Shown here piece by piece: positions 23,216-32,001 of a DNA stretch of 64,000 nucleotides. Each line of letters opens with the position of its first letter. Position 1 is the stretch's first letter. The position numbers and the translations under genes are program-made. Source of the DNA: Bacteroidia bacterium (lineage in GTDB: Bacteria; Bacteroidota; Ignavibacteria; UBA10030); assembly GCA_022180565.1 (NCBI GenBank), contig BQML01000031.1, positions 1 through 64,000 on the forward strand. Direction: 5' to 3'. The notes beneath the pieces are model-generated. The model was given only the letters and a program-made list of their open reading frames with translations, had not been told where the DNA came from and ran no database searches.

Positions 23216-26019
23216 AGCATTTCCTCCTCGGGTGCGCGCTGTTGCTTGTGTGGACGAATCGTGCGGAGGGCCAGTTCTATTACTTCGGCCGAAACAAGGT
23301 TCAGTACACGGACTTCCGCTGGCAGGTGCTGAAGACCGAACACTTCGACATTTATTTCTATCCGGAGATGCGCGAGCTGGCTGAACGCGGTGCCGCGTTT
23401 GCGGAAGAGGCGTACGGGGAGCTCAAGCAGAAGTTCAATCACTCGATCGCCACGCGCATCCCTCTGATTTTCTACAGCTCCCACCTCCATTTCCAGCAGA
23501 CGAATATCACGCCGGGATTCATTCCGGAAGGGGTCGGCGGATTCTTTGAGTTCCTGAAGGGCCGCGTGGTCATTCCCTCCAACGGATCTACGGCGCAGTT
23601 CGCCCACGTCATTCGCCACGAACTGGTTCACGTGTTCACCGTCAGCAAGATCAATCGCGTTCTTCTGGATCACCGCCAGACACAGGACCGGACGCCTCCG
23701 CTCTGGTTCACCGAGGGCCTCGCCGAGTATTGGTCCACTGCCTGGGACACGCAGGCCGAAATGGTGCTCCGTGACGCCGTGCTGAATAATTATGTCGTGC
23801 CGGTCAGCTCGATGGACAGGATCTCCGGAAGCTTCCTGATGTACAAGGAAGGACAACAGATCTGTGAGTTCATCGCCGAGCGGTACGGCGAGGAAAAACT
23901 CCTCCTCCTCTTCGAAAATTTCTGGAAGGCGTCCTCCTTCAGCCAGGTCCTGAAGCACACGATCGGAAAAGACTATGAGGAGTTCGACGAGGAATGGATG
24001 TACTATCTGAAAAAGCGCTACTATCCCGTGTTGGAAGGTTCCGACCTGCCGAGCGGCGTGACGAGGAAAATTGTGGACGAAGGATTCAACAACAAACCGA
24101 TCTTCTACGCTCATAACGGAAAACGGGAGCTGTATTACATCGGGAATTACACGGGGTATACCAGCGTGTACCGCGTGAACCTCCTTGAAAAGAACCCGGA
24201 CCCGGAAGTGGTGATCAAGGGCGAGACGTCGGATGAGTTTGAAGCATTTCATCCGTTCCAGAGCAAACTCGATATTTCCAGGGACGGCATGCTCGCCTTT
24301 GTCACCAAGAGCGGAGAGAACGATGTTCTCCACCTCTACAATATTCCACAGGAGGAACTGGCGGAGACGATCAGATTCAAGAGTCTGGTTGTTCTCGGCT
24401 CACCCAGCTGGTCGCCCGACGGGAAACGGCTGGTGTTCTCGTCGATCGACAAGTCCGGAAACAACGACCTGTTTCTCTTTGACGTCGGATCGCGCGATCT
24501 GGTGAAGCTTACAAACGATTTCTATGATGACCGTGACCCCGCTTGGTCGCCCGACGGCTCGACCATCGTATTCAGCTCCGACCGCACGCCCCATGGAAAG
24601 CAAGGGCAGTACAACCTCTTTACGCTCGACATGAAAACGCTCGCCATTCGGTACCTTGCCGCGGGACCCGAGAGCTACTATGCGCCCGTCTGGTCTAAAG
24701 ACGGCCGGTGGCTTGCGTTCACGTCGGACAAGGACGGGGCGCAGAACATCTGGATGATGGACATGAGCACGGAGGAGAGTCGAAAATCAATGCGAAAAAT
24801 CACTTCGTTCTCCACCGCTGCGTTCGATCCGGCCTGGGGAGACGAAGGGGAGATGTACTTTGCATCCTTTGAAAATTTCAGCTTCCGACTCCGGAGCATT
24901 GATGATGTCCTGACCCGGTACGATTCGTCCGCCGTCATCCATTCGTTTGCCGTTCTCCAGGATGGTCAACACTGGACCGTCCATGGCCTCGAGGGAGAAG
25001 CCGTCGTGGAACGATTTGATTATGAGGGGGATTACCAGCTCGACATTGCCCAGAGCCAGATTTCGGTCGATCCGGTGTTCGGTACAGCGGGCGGAGCCGC
25101 CCTGGCCATGAGCGATGTGCTGGGAAACGATCTCTATTATTTTCTGATCTACAACACCGCGCAAGCGTCGTCCGAGCTCCTGGAGAGCTTCAACATTGCT
25201 ATGTCCCGCATTTCGCTCGGACAACGGGCAAACTACGCATACGGCATCTTCCATTTTTCCGGAAACCGCTACGACCTGACCGATCCCGACGTCTTTTATT
25301 ATGAACGATCCTTCGGCGGATATTTTGCCCTGAGCTATCCGCTCTCCAAGTTCCAGCGGCTTGAGGGCAACATGACGATCAGCAATTCGGACAAGGATAT
25401 TTACACCGGCGAGATCCCGCGCCGGGCACTGATGATCTCGAACGCTCTGTCGTTTGTTTGGGACAATTCTCTGTGGGGACCGACTGGGCCGCTCGATGGC
25501 AACCGTCTCAAGCTCACCCTTGCCTATACGAGCGATGTACAGTATTCCAATGTGAATTACTACACGGTGATCGCGGATTACCGATCGTACCTCCGCTTGG
25601 GAAACCGGTCGGCGTTTGCTTCGAGATTTAACCTCTGGTACAACGAAGGCCGTGAGGCGAGGCGGTTTTTTATGGGCGGGAGCTGGGACCTCCGTGGCTG
25701 GCGCCGATGGTCGATTCGCGGACAGAAACTCTGGATCACCAGTCATGAGCTCCGTTTTCCCTTCATCGACCAACTGGGCATTCGGTTCCCGTTTGGAGGG
25801 ATTGCCTTCGGCTCCATCCGCGGAGCCTTGTTTGCCGATTTCGGTGGCGCATGGGACCGCTCTTACCGGGAAACCCTCGGAAGCGTGGGAACGGGGATCA
25901 GAATGAACCTCGGGGGATTCCTCGTACTAAGATACGACATCGGCAAGAGGATTGAACAGAACCTCTCGAGATTCCAGAAAGGGATCTTCCATCAATTCTT
26001 CTTCGGATGGGATTTCTGA
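23212..26019 (+). CDS. Fusion of HExxH peptidase, WD40-like propeller and outer-membrane barrel
   Basis: 935 residues with a signal peptide (MKHFLLGCALLLVWTNRAEGQ). Residues about 35-280 form a gluzincin-like metallopeptidase module: HVIRHELVHVF near 140 gives HExxH and WFTEGLAEYWS near 168 gives the third ligand motif. Residues about 320-570 carry PD40/TolB-type propeller repeats (SWSPDGKRLVFSSID, AWSPDGSTIVFSSDR, VWSKDGRWLAFTSDK). Residues about 620-935 look like an Omp85-type barrel, with the strand GGSWDLRGWRRWSIRG near 823 and a C-terminal aromatic F. It is thus an outer-membrane protein with a protease and propeller that probably face the periplasm. It sits in an overlapping trio with a BamB-like lipoprotein and a PEGA protein. 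Confidence 0.85.
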   Translation: MKHFLLGCALLLVWTNRAEGQFYYFGRNKVQYTDFRWQVLKTEHFDIYFYPEMRELAERGAAFAEEAYGELKQKFNHSIATRIPLIFYSSHLHFQQTNITPGFIPEGVGGFFEFLKGRVVIPSNGSTAQFAHVIRHELVHVFTVSKINRVLLDHRQTQDRTPPLWFTEGLAEYWSTAWDTQAEMVLRDAVLNNYVVPVSSMDRISGSFLMYKEGQQICEFIAERYGEEKLLLLFENFWKASSFSQVLKHTIGKDYEEFDEEWMYYLKKRYYPVLEGSDLPSGVTRKIVDEGFNNKPIFYAHNGKRELYYIGNYTGYTSVYRVNLLEKNPDPEVVIKGETSDEFEAFHPFQSKLDISRDGMLAFVTKSGENDVLHLYNIPQEELAETIRFKSLVVLGSPSWSPDGKRLVFSSIDKSGNNDLFLFDVGSRDLVKLTNDFYDDRDPAWSPDGSTIVFSSDRTPHGKQGQYNLFTLDMKTLAIRYLAAGPESYYAPVWSKDGRWLAFTSDKDGAQNIWMMDMSTEESRKSMRKITSFSTAAFDPAWGDEGEMYFASFENFSFRLRSIDDVLTRYDSSAVIHSFAVLQDGQHWTVHGLEGEAVVERFDYEGDYQLDIAQSQISVDPVFGTAGGAALAMSDVLGNDLYYFLIYNTAQASSELLESFNIAMSRISLGQRANYAYGIFHFSGNRYDLTDPDVFYYERSFGGYFALSYPLSKFQRLEGNMTISNSDKDIYTGEIPRRALMISNALSFVWDNSLWGPTGPLDGNRLKLTLAYTSDVQYSNVNYYTVIADYRSYLRLGNRSAFASRFNLWYNEGREARRFFMGGSWDLRGWRRWSIRGQKLWITSHELRFPFIDQLGIRFPFGGIAFGSIRGALFADFGGAWDRSYRETLGSVGTGIRMNLGGFLVLRYDIGKRIEQNLSRFQKGIFHQFFFGWDF

Positions 26020-27176
26020 TGCTACAAAGCCGCGGAATCGGACCATTATTCCTTGCTGTCTTTGTTGCGACTGCGGCAGGTTGCTCCGGCATGCGCCTGA
26101 ACAAGGGACTTTCGCCGAGGCCCGCCGACTGGACCATGTACGGAGGCGGCCCCGCCCGCACCAATGCCCTGGGGACACACGTTCTCCCACCCTTCGAATT
26201 TCTTTGGGAATACAACGCGCAAGCCGGACTGAGCGCAACACCGCTGGTCAGCGACAGTACGATGATTGTTGGAACCCTCCGCGGCGAAATCCAGGCGGTG
26301 GATCTGCGAACAGGGAGAAGATTGGGATATAAAACGCTCGAACAGCCCATCGTCGGTACACCGGCCCTCGACGGCAGCAAGGTGATCCTTCCCCTGTCCG
26401 GACCGGAACAGAGTCTCATGTGTCTTGATCTGGCCGGGGGGAGGGAGGTGTGGGCCGCGGAGCTTGGACCGATCGAATCATCGCCGCTCGTACTTGGCGA
26501 TCACGTCTATGTGACCACGCTTCGCGGGACCGTGCATTGCCTCGACAAGGACGGCGGAAATCAGATTTGGAATTTCGACTCGGGAACAAAGGATCACAGA
26601 GAGGCGATCCGGTCTTCTCCGGCGGTGGAAGGACGTGTGCTTGCATTTGGCAGTGATGACCATTCGCTCTACGGGCTCGATCGCGAGCGCGGAATTCTCC
26701 TCTGGAAAACTCCCACCGGGGGAAGCGTGTTCGCGACGCCTCTGATGGTCGACGGTCTGGTGATCGCAGGCAATCTCGCCGGCGACGTCTATGCGCTCGA
26801 TGCGATGACCGGGGCCGTCCGGTGGACATACCGAACAGGATCCAAAGTGTATGCGTCTGCTTCGACCTCTCGGGGAACTGTGTTCATCGGATCCGCCAAT
26901 GGTGTTCTGCATGCGCTGGACGCGGTCTCCGGCGCGCTTCGCTGGACCTTTTCCACGGGAAGCGTCATCGGTTCCTCCGCTCTTGCGGCCGGGAATCTCG
27001 TGTATGTGGGAACGTTGAACAAGCGCCTTTACGCGCTGGACGCGGCCACCGGGCGGGAACGGTGGGGCTATGAGGCGGAAGGACGGATCAGGGTGTCTCC
27101 CGTTTTGTGGGGCGATATCCTGCTGGTGACGTCTGAAGACAAGTACATCACGGCGCTCAAGGCAAAAGGATCATGA
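26019..27176 (+). CDS. PQQ-propeller lipoprotein, BamB-like
   Basis: A 385-residue lipoprotein: the N-terminus MLQSRGIGPLFLAVFVATAAGC ends in a lipobox (ATAAGC), giving a cysteine at residue 22. The rest is built of PQQ-like blades, visible as repeated W/Y-A-L-D-A-x-T-G-x-x-R-W words (VYALDAMTGAVRWTYRTGS, LHALDAVSGALRWTFSTGS, LYALDAATGRERWGYEAEG). The start ATG at 26019 overlaps the previous stop (TGATG); an ATG at 26007 is also in frame. The family includes BamB, a part of the outer-membrane barrel assembly machine, and the neighbour carries a barrel. No quinone cofactor or dehydrogenase residues are implied. Confidence 0.88.
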   Translation: MLQSRGIGPLFLAVFVATAAGCSGMRLNKGLSPRPADWTMYGGGPARTNALGTHVLPPFEFLWEYNAQAGLSATPLVSDSTMIVGTLRGEIQAVDLRTGRRLGYKTLEQPIVGTPALDGSKVILPLSGPEQSLMCLDLAGGREVWAAELGPIESSPLVLGDHVYVTTLRGTVHCLDKDGGNQIWNFDSGTKDHREAIRSSPAVEGRVLAFGSDDHSLYGLDRERGILLWKTPTGGSVFATPLMVDGLVIAGNLAGDVYALDAMTGAVRWTYRTGSKVYASASTSRGTVFIGSANGVLHALDAVSGALRWTFSTGSVIGSSALAAGNLVYVGTLNKRLYALDAATGRERWGYEAEGRIRVSPVLWGDILLVTSEDKYITALKAKGS

Positions 27177-27943
27177 GAACCGTCATTCTCTTTTTGTTCG
27201 TTCTTCCGACACTCGCTCAGGCCCAGGAGCCGCAGAGTGTTCCGGCGCCATTTCGTCTGAATGTCCTGAGCAATCCGCCGGGAGCGGAAGTCTATGTGGA
27301 CTCCCTCTTTGCGGGCAAGACGCCCATTCGGGGTTTTACGGCGGCAGGAGACGGGCCCCATACCGTGAAGACAGCGTATCCGGAAATTCGGCAATGGAAC
27401 GCCATCATTCAGAGCCAGCAAATCCATGCACGGGAGGGCGAAGAACTGACGCTCGAATTCGAGTTCGGGAGCGTGTTCAGCCTCCATACCGTGCCGGCCG
27501 GTGCATCAGTGTATTATCAGGACAAACTGATCGGCACAACCCCGCTTTATCATAGAAGTGCCGAGTCCCTCAGAAGCGCACTCAGGATTAGAAAGGAGGG
27601 ATACGAGGACCTCTCAGTCGATCCCTCGGCTTCGGGCAGATTTCTCACGTTGAAGATTGCAGACGGCGCACAGCCGCCGGTTACCGACCGGGGAATCGAA
27701 AGTTCGGCGGAGCGTGCCGGAACCCGCCTTGCCACCTATCTTTCCGCCGGCGCCATGGTGGTCTCGGGGGTCACTGCGGCATATTTCAAACAAAAGGCCG
27801 ACCACCGCTTCGGGCTCTATGCTTCGACAAGGAGTGAACGCCATCTGAAGGCGACGAGACGTTATGATGCGTATTCAGGAGTCGCTCTCGTTTTGACCGA
27901 AATCAGTTTTGCCGTTCTTACGTATTTTCTGCTTTCCGAATAA
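27173..27943 (+). CDS. PEGA-domain envelope protein
   Basis: A 256-residue protein with signal peptide MRTVILFLFVLPTLAQAQ. Two PEGA-like modules are seen: FRLNVLSNPPGAEVYVDSLFAGKTPI (from 26) and FSLHTVPAGASVYYQDKLIGTTPL (from 102), the first with the SxPxGAxVYVDG type core. A hydrophobic segment near 180-200 (TYLSAGAMVVSGVTAAYF) and another at the C-terminus (VALVLTEISFAVLTYFLL) suggest a membrane anchor. It overlaps the BamB-like gene by four bases, so the three genes are translationally coupled. PEGA domains are common in surface-layer proteins; no enzymatic role is visible. Confidence 0.85.
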   Translation: MRTVILFLFVLPTLAQAQEPQSVPAPFRLNVLSNPPGAEVYVDSLFAGKTPIRGFTAAGDGPHTVKTAYPEIRQWNAIIQSQQIHAREGEELTLEFEFGSVFSLHTVPAGASVYYQDKLIGTTPLYHRSAESLRSALRIRKEGYEDLSVDPSASGRFLTLKIADGAQPPVTDRGIESSAERAGTRLATYLSAGAMVVSGVTAAYFKQKADHRFGLYASTRSERHLKATRRYDAYSGVALVLTEISFAVLTYFLLSE

Positions 27944-27982
27944 CGTTTCATCCCTCCCGCAAGGTTATCTGTCCCTCTATAC

Positions 27983-28011
27983 TTGACTGGAACCGCGTAG
28001 TGTTGTACTAT
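27983..28011 (+). promoter_or_regulatory. Promoter of the outer-membrane protein at 28041
   Basis: TTGACT (27983-27988), 17 bases, TACTAT (28006-28011), 30 bases before the start codon. Confidence 0.65.
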
Positions 28012-28040
28012 TCGGTGGTTGAACACCGATTGAGGGGACC

Positions 28041-29513
28041 ATGAGACCGTCGATGTTGTCTCTTCTTCTGCTCGCCGTCGTATTTCCTTTCCGCACGGCT
28101 TCTCAAATTATCCCTATCCGTACGATTCCGCTTGCGCGTGGGGACCAGTTTCTCCTTTTTCCTTCACAAAATCGCCCCATGGGCGGCGTGTCCATAGCTC
28201 TCGAGGATTCGCTGGCGGATCCGTTTGTCAATCCGGCCGCCGGGTCTTTGGTGAAGGGCGTGAGGGCTTCCACATCCCCGATGATGTACGGTGTCGGCTT
28301 TGAAAGCGGCGCGCGGAGTACCGTGAACACAACGATTCCAATTGGCGTTGTTCTGGGGGGAGAGAGATATTTCGGAGGTTTGACCTGGGCCCGGCAGGTT
28401 CTTTCTTCGAAAGAGCAGGTATCCTTTCCGATCCCCTTCTCACTTCCATGGGGTCAAACATCCGGTGAATCGAATTCCAACACGTACACGTTTTGGATGG
28501 CCGGAATGAACATTCCGGGAACCGCCTTTTCCGTCGGGTTGAGCGCGTTCTGGGCCGACCTCAACGCGGTGGATGGCGTGCAGTACCTGTACTCGACGCG
28601 GGACGAGCTTACCCAGCGCGGATCCATCGCAACGTATCGGCTTGGGTTTAAGGGCTCATGGGACGGCGGCCGCTCCTTCGAGGCGGTGCTGGCCCATCAG
28701 GTCACCGACATGCGTCACCTGCTGAGCACCAGCACCGTTGGTCCGTGGATGCCTTTTGACAACTCGATAACGCTTCCTACGCTCCGCGCGGAAGAAGACA
28801 AGACTCTCGCCTATGGTCTGCATCTGGAATACAGCCAGCCGTTGAATGCCGTATGGCGGATCGGCGGAATCTTGACCGGGACGATCAAGACGCATCCGAA
28901 GATACCGAACTACGAACTCATGAATATTCCGCGCGACCCCGGCAATTCAACCGCGTGGAACGTGGGCATCGGCCTTTCGAGCAAGGGATCATCGGCAATG
29001 TTCGGCATTGATGTCGTCTATGAGCCGGTGAAGAGCGAGACGTGGGCGGAGGAGGAAGTGCTGGTCATGCCGGTCGAGGAGATGTACGGCGATTTCGCGC
29101 CGGTTACGAGGACCATGCGTACGATCGAGAACTTCTTTGAGTTCTCGAACTATCATCTTCGCTTCGGTGTACAATCCCTTGTGCGCGACTTTGGAGTCGG
29201 ACTGCACTTTCATAGGATTTCGTACGACATGAAGCAGGCTGACCATCGGGCGGGGAGCATCCGGCGACAGAAGGAATCGTGGACCGAAATCACGTTCAGT
29301 GTTGGCTTCGGCTTCGCCTTTTGGGGAGGTCAGGTAAAGTATCTGGGTCTTGCCGACTTCGGAACGGGACGACCGGGTCTAGGCGGAGGAATCGTGCCGA
29401 CGGCGGGTTTTGATTTAGCGACGGATTTTCTTGTTGCGCCGCAAAGTGCAATTGTTGTCGACAACGCTGTCATCCTCACTCATCAGATCTCATTCATCAT
29501 CCAGCTTGATTGA
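28041..29513 (+). CDS. Outer-membrane beta-barrel protein of unknown function
   Basis: 490 residues with a signal peptide (MRPSMLSLLLLAVVFPFRTASQ). The mature part has alternating polar/hydrophobic strands rich in Gly, Tyr and Phe (ERYFGGLTWARQ, NTYTFWMAGMNIPGT, FSVGFGFAFWGGQVKYLG) and it ends in HQISFIIQLD, as in a transmembrane barrel. A segment near 25-70 (PLARGDQFLLFPSQ, then MGGVSIALEDSLADPFVNPAAG) recalls the start of PorV/FadL-like proteins in which the N-terminus plugs the barrel, but this is only a resemblance. Preceded by its own strong promoter; followed by a promoter for crp. Confidence 0.75.
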   Translation: MRPSMLSLLLLAVVFPFRTASQIIPIRTIPLARGDQFLLFPSQNRPMGGVSIALEDSLADPFVNPAAGSLVKGVRASTSPMMYGVGFESGARSTVNTTIPIGVVLGGERYFGGLTWARQVLSSKEQVSFPIPFSLPWGQTSGESNSNTYTFWMAGMNIPGTAFSVGLSAFWADLNAVDGVQYLYSTRDELTQRGSIATYRLGFKGSWDGGRSFEAVLAHQVTDMRHLLSTSTVGPWMPFDNSITLPTLRAEEDKTLAYGLHLEYSQPLNAVWRIGGILTGTIKTHPKIPNYELMNIPRDPGNSTAWNVGIGLSSKGSSAMFGIDVVYEPVKSETWAEEEVLVMPVEEMYGDFAPVTRTMRTIENFFEFSNYHLRFGVQSLVRDFGVGLHFHRISYDMKQADHRAGSIRRQKESWTEITFSVGFGFAFWGGQVKYLGLADFGTGRPGLGGGIVPTAGFDLATDFLVAPQSAIVVDNAVILTHQISFIIQLD

Positions 29514-29854
29514 GCTTCCTTGAAGCCGGGTCGGTATTGAAGGGATTTTGAACGCACAACGAAGGGCTCCCACGGGGATCTCCGGCTTGAGCTTGATCGG
29601 GGGAAGCGACGGGGCGACCCCCATGCCGGAGGAGTACCTGGCGTCAGAGCGGTCCAGCGCCCTATTGACGGGGACGGAATGGATGCAGATTCTGCGGCCA
29701 GGTCCGTCCACCGGCTCGTTCGCACCAATCAGCCTCCGCCAATTACCTTGACTTTCTTTGCCCCTCGGGGTATATTATGCGGCCGGCGAGTTGGGCTCCG
29801 CTCTGACCGGAGCGGTCCATTGTCGGCACCGATTGGCCACTCCACACCCGTACC
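29514..29854. other. Spacer before the Crp-type regulator
   Basis: Of the 341 bases, only the promoter at 29748-29776 could be supported. Short open frames exist on both strands but have no ribosome site or recognisable domain. Confidence 0.6.
29748..29776 (+). promoter_or_regulatory. Promoter of the Crp/Fnr regulator
   Basis: TTGACT (29748-29753), 17 bases, TATATT (29771-29776), about 78 bases before the ATG at 29855. Confidence 0.65.
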
Positions 29855-30538
29855 ATGACCGAAGAAATAACCTTCCTGCGGAACGTTCCAATCTTTGCGG
29901 ATCTTGATGACGGAGAGCTCGAGAAGATCGCGAAGCTCGGGAGCCGCAAAAAATACAAGAAGGGGAATATCATTGTCCTCGAGCAGGAGATGGGAGCGGC
30001 ACTGTTCGTGATCATCACCGGAAAGGTGAAGGTAGTTCGGACAGATGAGGAGGGCCGCGAAGTGATCCTCTCCATCTTTGGCCCCGGCGAGTTCTTCGGG
30101 GAGATGTCTCTTCTGGACGGCCTTGCCCGTTCCGCCACAGTTGTGGCCACGGCGAAGGCAGAGTTATTCATGATCCACCGCCGCGAGTTTCTGGATTTGC
30201 TGAACGAGTATCCCGCAGTTGCGATTTCGCTCTTGGCGGAGCTGACCATGCGTCTGCGCAAAGCGGATGCGCAGATCAAGAGTCTTTCCTTGAAAGACGC
30301 TGCCGGACGCGTGGCAAATGTATTGCTCCTGCTGGCGGACGATGTGGGGGTCTTCAAGAAGGGAAAGGTTGTTATCGAGGATCTTCCGCTCCAGCAGGAT
30401 ATGGCCAACATGGCGGGCACATCGCGCGAAACGGTCTCCCGCATGATTCATCAGTTCATGGAGAAAGGCCATATTGGGGTTGAGGGGAACACGTTGACGA
30501 TAAACAACTACGAGGAATTTCGTAAAGCCTATCTGTGA
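29855..30538 (+). CDS. Crp/Fnr-family transcriptional regulator
   Basis: A 227-residue DNA-binding regulator. The cyclic-nucleotide-binding fold spans about 10-125, with the phosphate-binding cassette GEFFGEMSLLDGLARSATVVA near 79. The helix-turn-helix is near 180-205 (QQDMANMAGTSRETVSRMIHQF), typical of the HTH_Crp domain. No cysteine cluster of the FNR iron-sulfur type is present, so it is more like Crp than Fnr. With ptsH/ptsI in the window a catabolite role is possible but unproven. Confidence 0.92.
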   Translation: MTEEITFLRNVPIFADLDDGELEKIAKLGSRKKYKKGNIIVLEQEMGAALFVIITGKVKVVRTDEEGREVILSIFGPGEFFGEMSLLDGLARSATVVATAKAELFMIHRREFLDLLNEYPAVAISLLAELTMRLRKADAQIKSLSLKDAAGRVANVLLLLADDVGVFKKGKVVIEDLPLQQDMANMAGTSRETVSRMIHQFMEKGHIGVEGNTLTINNYEEFRKAYL

Positions 30539-30558
30539 GGGGCCCGACGGGCCGCCTC
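30537..30558. terminator. Hairpin overlapping the crp stop codon
   Basis: Stem GAGGGGCCC / GGGCC-G-CCTC with loop GAC and a single bulged G. It begins in the stop codon of the regulator. No T tract follows, so termination is uncertain. Confidence 0.3.
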
Positions 30559-30613
30559 CTCCCGCAGTACTGCCGGGGCGGGTGACGAATGGAATGATTG
30601 GGATGCGAGACTC

Positions 30614-31507
30614 ATGGCGAGGACCGAGGAGTTAGGGACGAACGAACCGGCACAGGGGGCAAATCTTCCGATATCCCCGGAAGACGGCAAAGCCGACCTC
30701 CATACCCACACAACGTATTCCGACGGGGCGCTGTCGCCGCAGGAACTCGTACAGAAAGCCGCCGCCGCGGGGATTTCCGTTCTTGCCGTCACGGATCACG
30801 ATCACGTCGGGGCCATCGACGAAGCGACGGCAGCCGGTCGCGAGCTGGGCATCACCGTGGTGCCGGGAGCGGAATTGAGCGTTTCTCTTGCCGGCAAGGA
30901 TCTCCATATTCTTGCTTACTTCATCGATCCCACCAACCGAAGGTTTCTCGACTATCTTGCCTTCTTTCGCGGCGAGCGGCTCCGGAGAGCTGAGCGCATT
31001 GTGCAGAAGCTCAACACTCTGAATATTCCCCTCAAGCTGGACACTGTTCTCGAATACGCCGGTATCGGGGCCGTGGGCCGTCCGCATATCGCGAGCGCGT
31101 TGATGGAGGAAGGCCATGTCGGATCGTTTCACGAGGCGTTCGACCGTTTCATCGGCATCGGCGGTCCGGCGTACGAGACCAAGTTTCAGCTTCAGCCGGA
31201 GGAAGCGTTCCGTCTCGTGACAGCGTCGGGGGGACTTTCGTTTCTCGCCCACCCGGGCAGGTACCTTTCGGAGCAGGAGCTCCTCGAACTGATCAAGATG
31301 GGACTCGACGGTATCGAGGTCACCCATCCCTCCCATTCTGACCAACAGCGTGCATACTATCGCAGTATCGTGCATCAGTATTTTCTCCTGGAAAGCGGCG
31401 GATCGGATTTCCATGGCGGACGCAAGCACGACGATGAGTTGTTCGGGCAGGTGACCATTCCTCTGCACGTTGTTGAAACCATGCGCAGCAGGCTCTTTTC
31501 TCAGTGA
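30614..31507 (+). CDS. PHP-domain phosphoesterase (RNase AM/TrpH type)
   Basis: A 297-residue metal-dependent phosphoesterase of the PHP superfamily. Motifs: DLHTHTTYSDGALSP (H-x-H, near 28), VTDHDHVGAIDEA (near 59), GAELSV (near 83), AHPGRYLS (near 215) and GSDFHGGRK (near 266). All metal ligands are in place. The arrangement and length match the YciV/TrpH group, whose members remove 5' nucleotides or dephosphorylate nucleoside 3',5'-bisphosphates. The next gene, ribH, starts with a GTG inside its stop (GTGA), so the two are coupled. Confidence 0.9.
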   Translation: MARTEELGTNEPAQGANLPISPEDGKADLHTHTTYSDGALSPQELVQKAAAAGISVLAVTDHDHVGAIDEATAAGRELGITVVPGAELSVSLAGKDLHILAYFIDPTNRRFLDYLAFFRGERLRRAERIVQKLNTLNIPLKLDTVLEYAGIGAVGRPHIASALMEEGHVGSFHEAFDRFIGIGGPAYETKFQLQPEEAFRLVTASGGLSFLAHPGRYLSEQELLELIKMGLDGIEVTHPSHSDQQRAYYRSIVHQYFLLESGGSDFHGGRKHDDELFGQVTIPLHVVETMRSRLFSQ

Positions 31508-31998
31508 CGACGCGACCCACCGACCACACAACGCCTTCCGCTGCGATCCGCGGGGCACGCCTTGCCGTGGTTGCCAGCAAATTCAATTCTGCGATCACGG
31601 AAAGTCTGCTTGCGGGTGCAATGGAATGCCTCAGACAGAAGGGCATCGAAGCGAAGGTTTCCGTGTACCGGTGCCCGGGGGCGTTCGAGCTTCCGCAGGT
31701 TGCAGAAAGGCTCGCGTCGGGAGGGCGCTGGGACGCGATCATTTGCCTGGGCGCTGTGATCCGTGGTGAAACACCGCATTTCGAATACGTTGCCCACCAG
31801 TCCGCGGCAGGTATTCAGCAAACCGCGCTCCGTCATGGCGTGCCCGTGATCTTCGGCGTACTGACCACGGATAACGAGCTTCAGGCGAAGGAGCGGGCGG
31901 GCGGCAGGCTCGGCAACAAGGGATGGGACGCGGCCGTGGCGGCATTGGAAATGATCGCTCTGTTCCGGTCACTGCCGAAACGCCGCGGAAAACGGTGA
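31504..31998 (+). CDS. ribH: 6,7-dimethyl-8-ribityllumazine synthase
   Basis: A 164-residue riboflavin-pathway enzyme joining 5-amino-6-ribitylaminouracil and dihydroxybutanone phosphate. It starts with GTG at 31504 overlapping the PHP gene stop. Motifs: VVASKFNSAITESLLAGA (near 21), PGAFELPQVAERL (near 58), CLGAVIRGETPHFEYVA (near 83, with the catalytic histidine) and GVLTTDNELQAKERAGG (near 118). The protein normally assembles into an icosahedral 60-mer or pentamer. Followed by a secreted protein on the same strand after three bases; no other riboflavin gene is nearby. Confidence 0.95.
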   Translation: MTTRPTDHTTPSAAIRGARLAVVASKFNSAITESLLAGAMECLRQKGIEAKVSVYRCPGAFELPQVAERLASGGRWDAIICLGAVIRGETPHFEYVAHQSAAGIQQTALRHGVPVIFGVLTTDNELQAKERAGGRLGNKGWDAAVAALEMIALFRSLPKRRGKR

Positions 31999-32001
31999 AT
32001 C

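Noticed and set aside
21920-24333. Long antisense ORFs over ptsI, PGI/PMI and the protease gene (411 and 382 residues)
   Set aside because: The sense frames contain complete catalytic motifs; these are GC-driven shadows.
29483-29728. 81-residue minus-strand ORF before crp
   Set aside because: No recognisable domain and it runs over the end of the outer-membrane protein gene.
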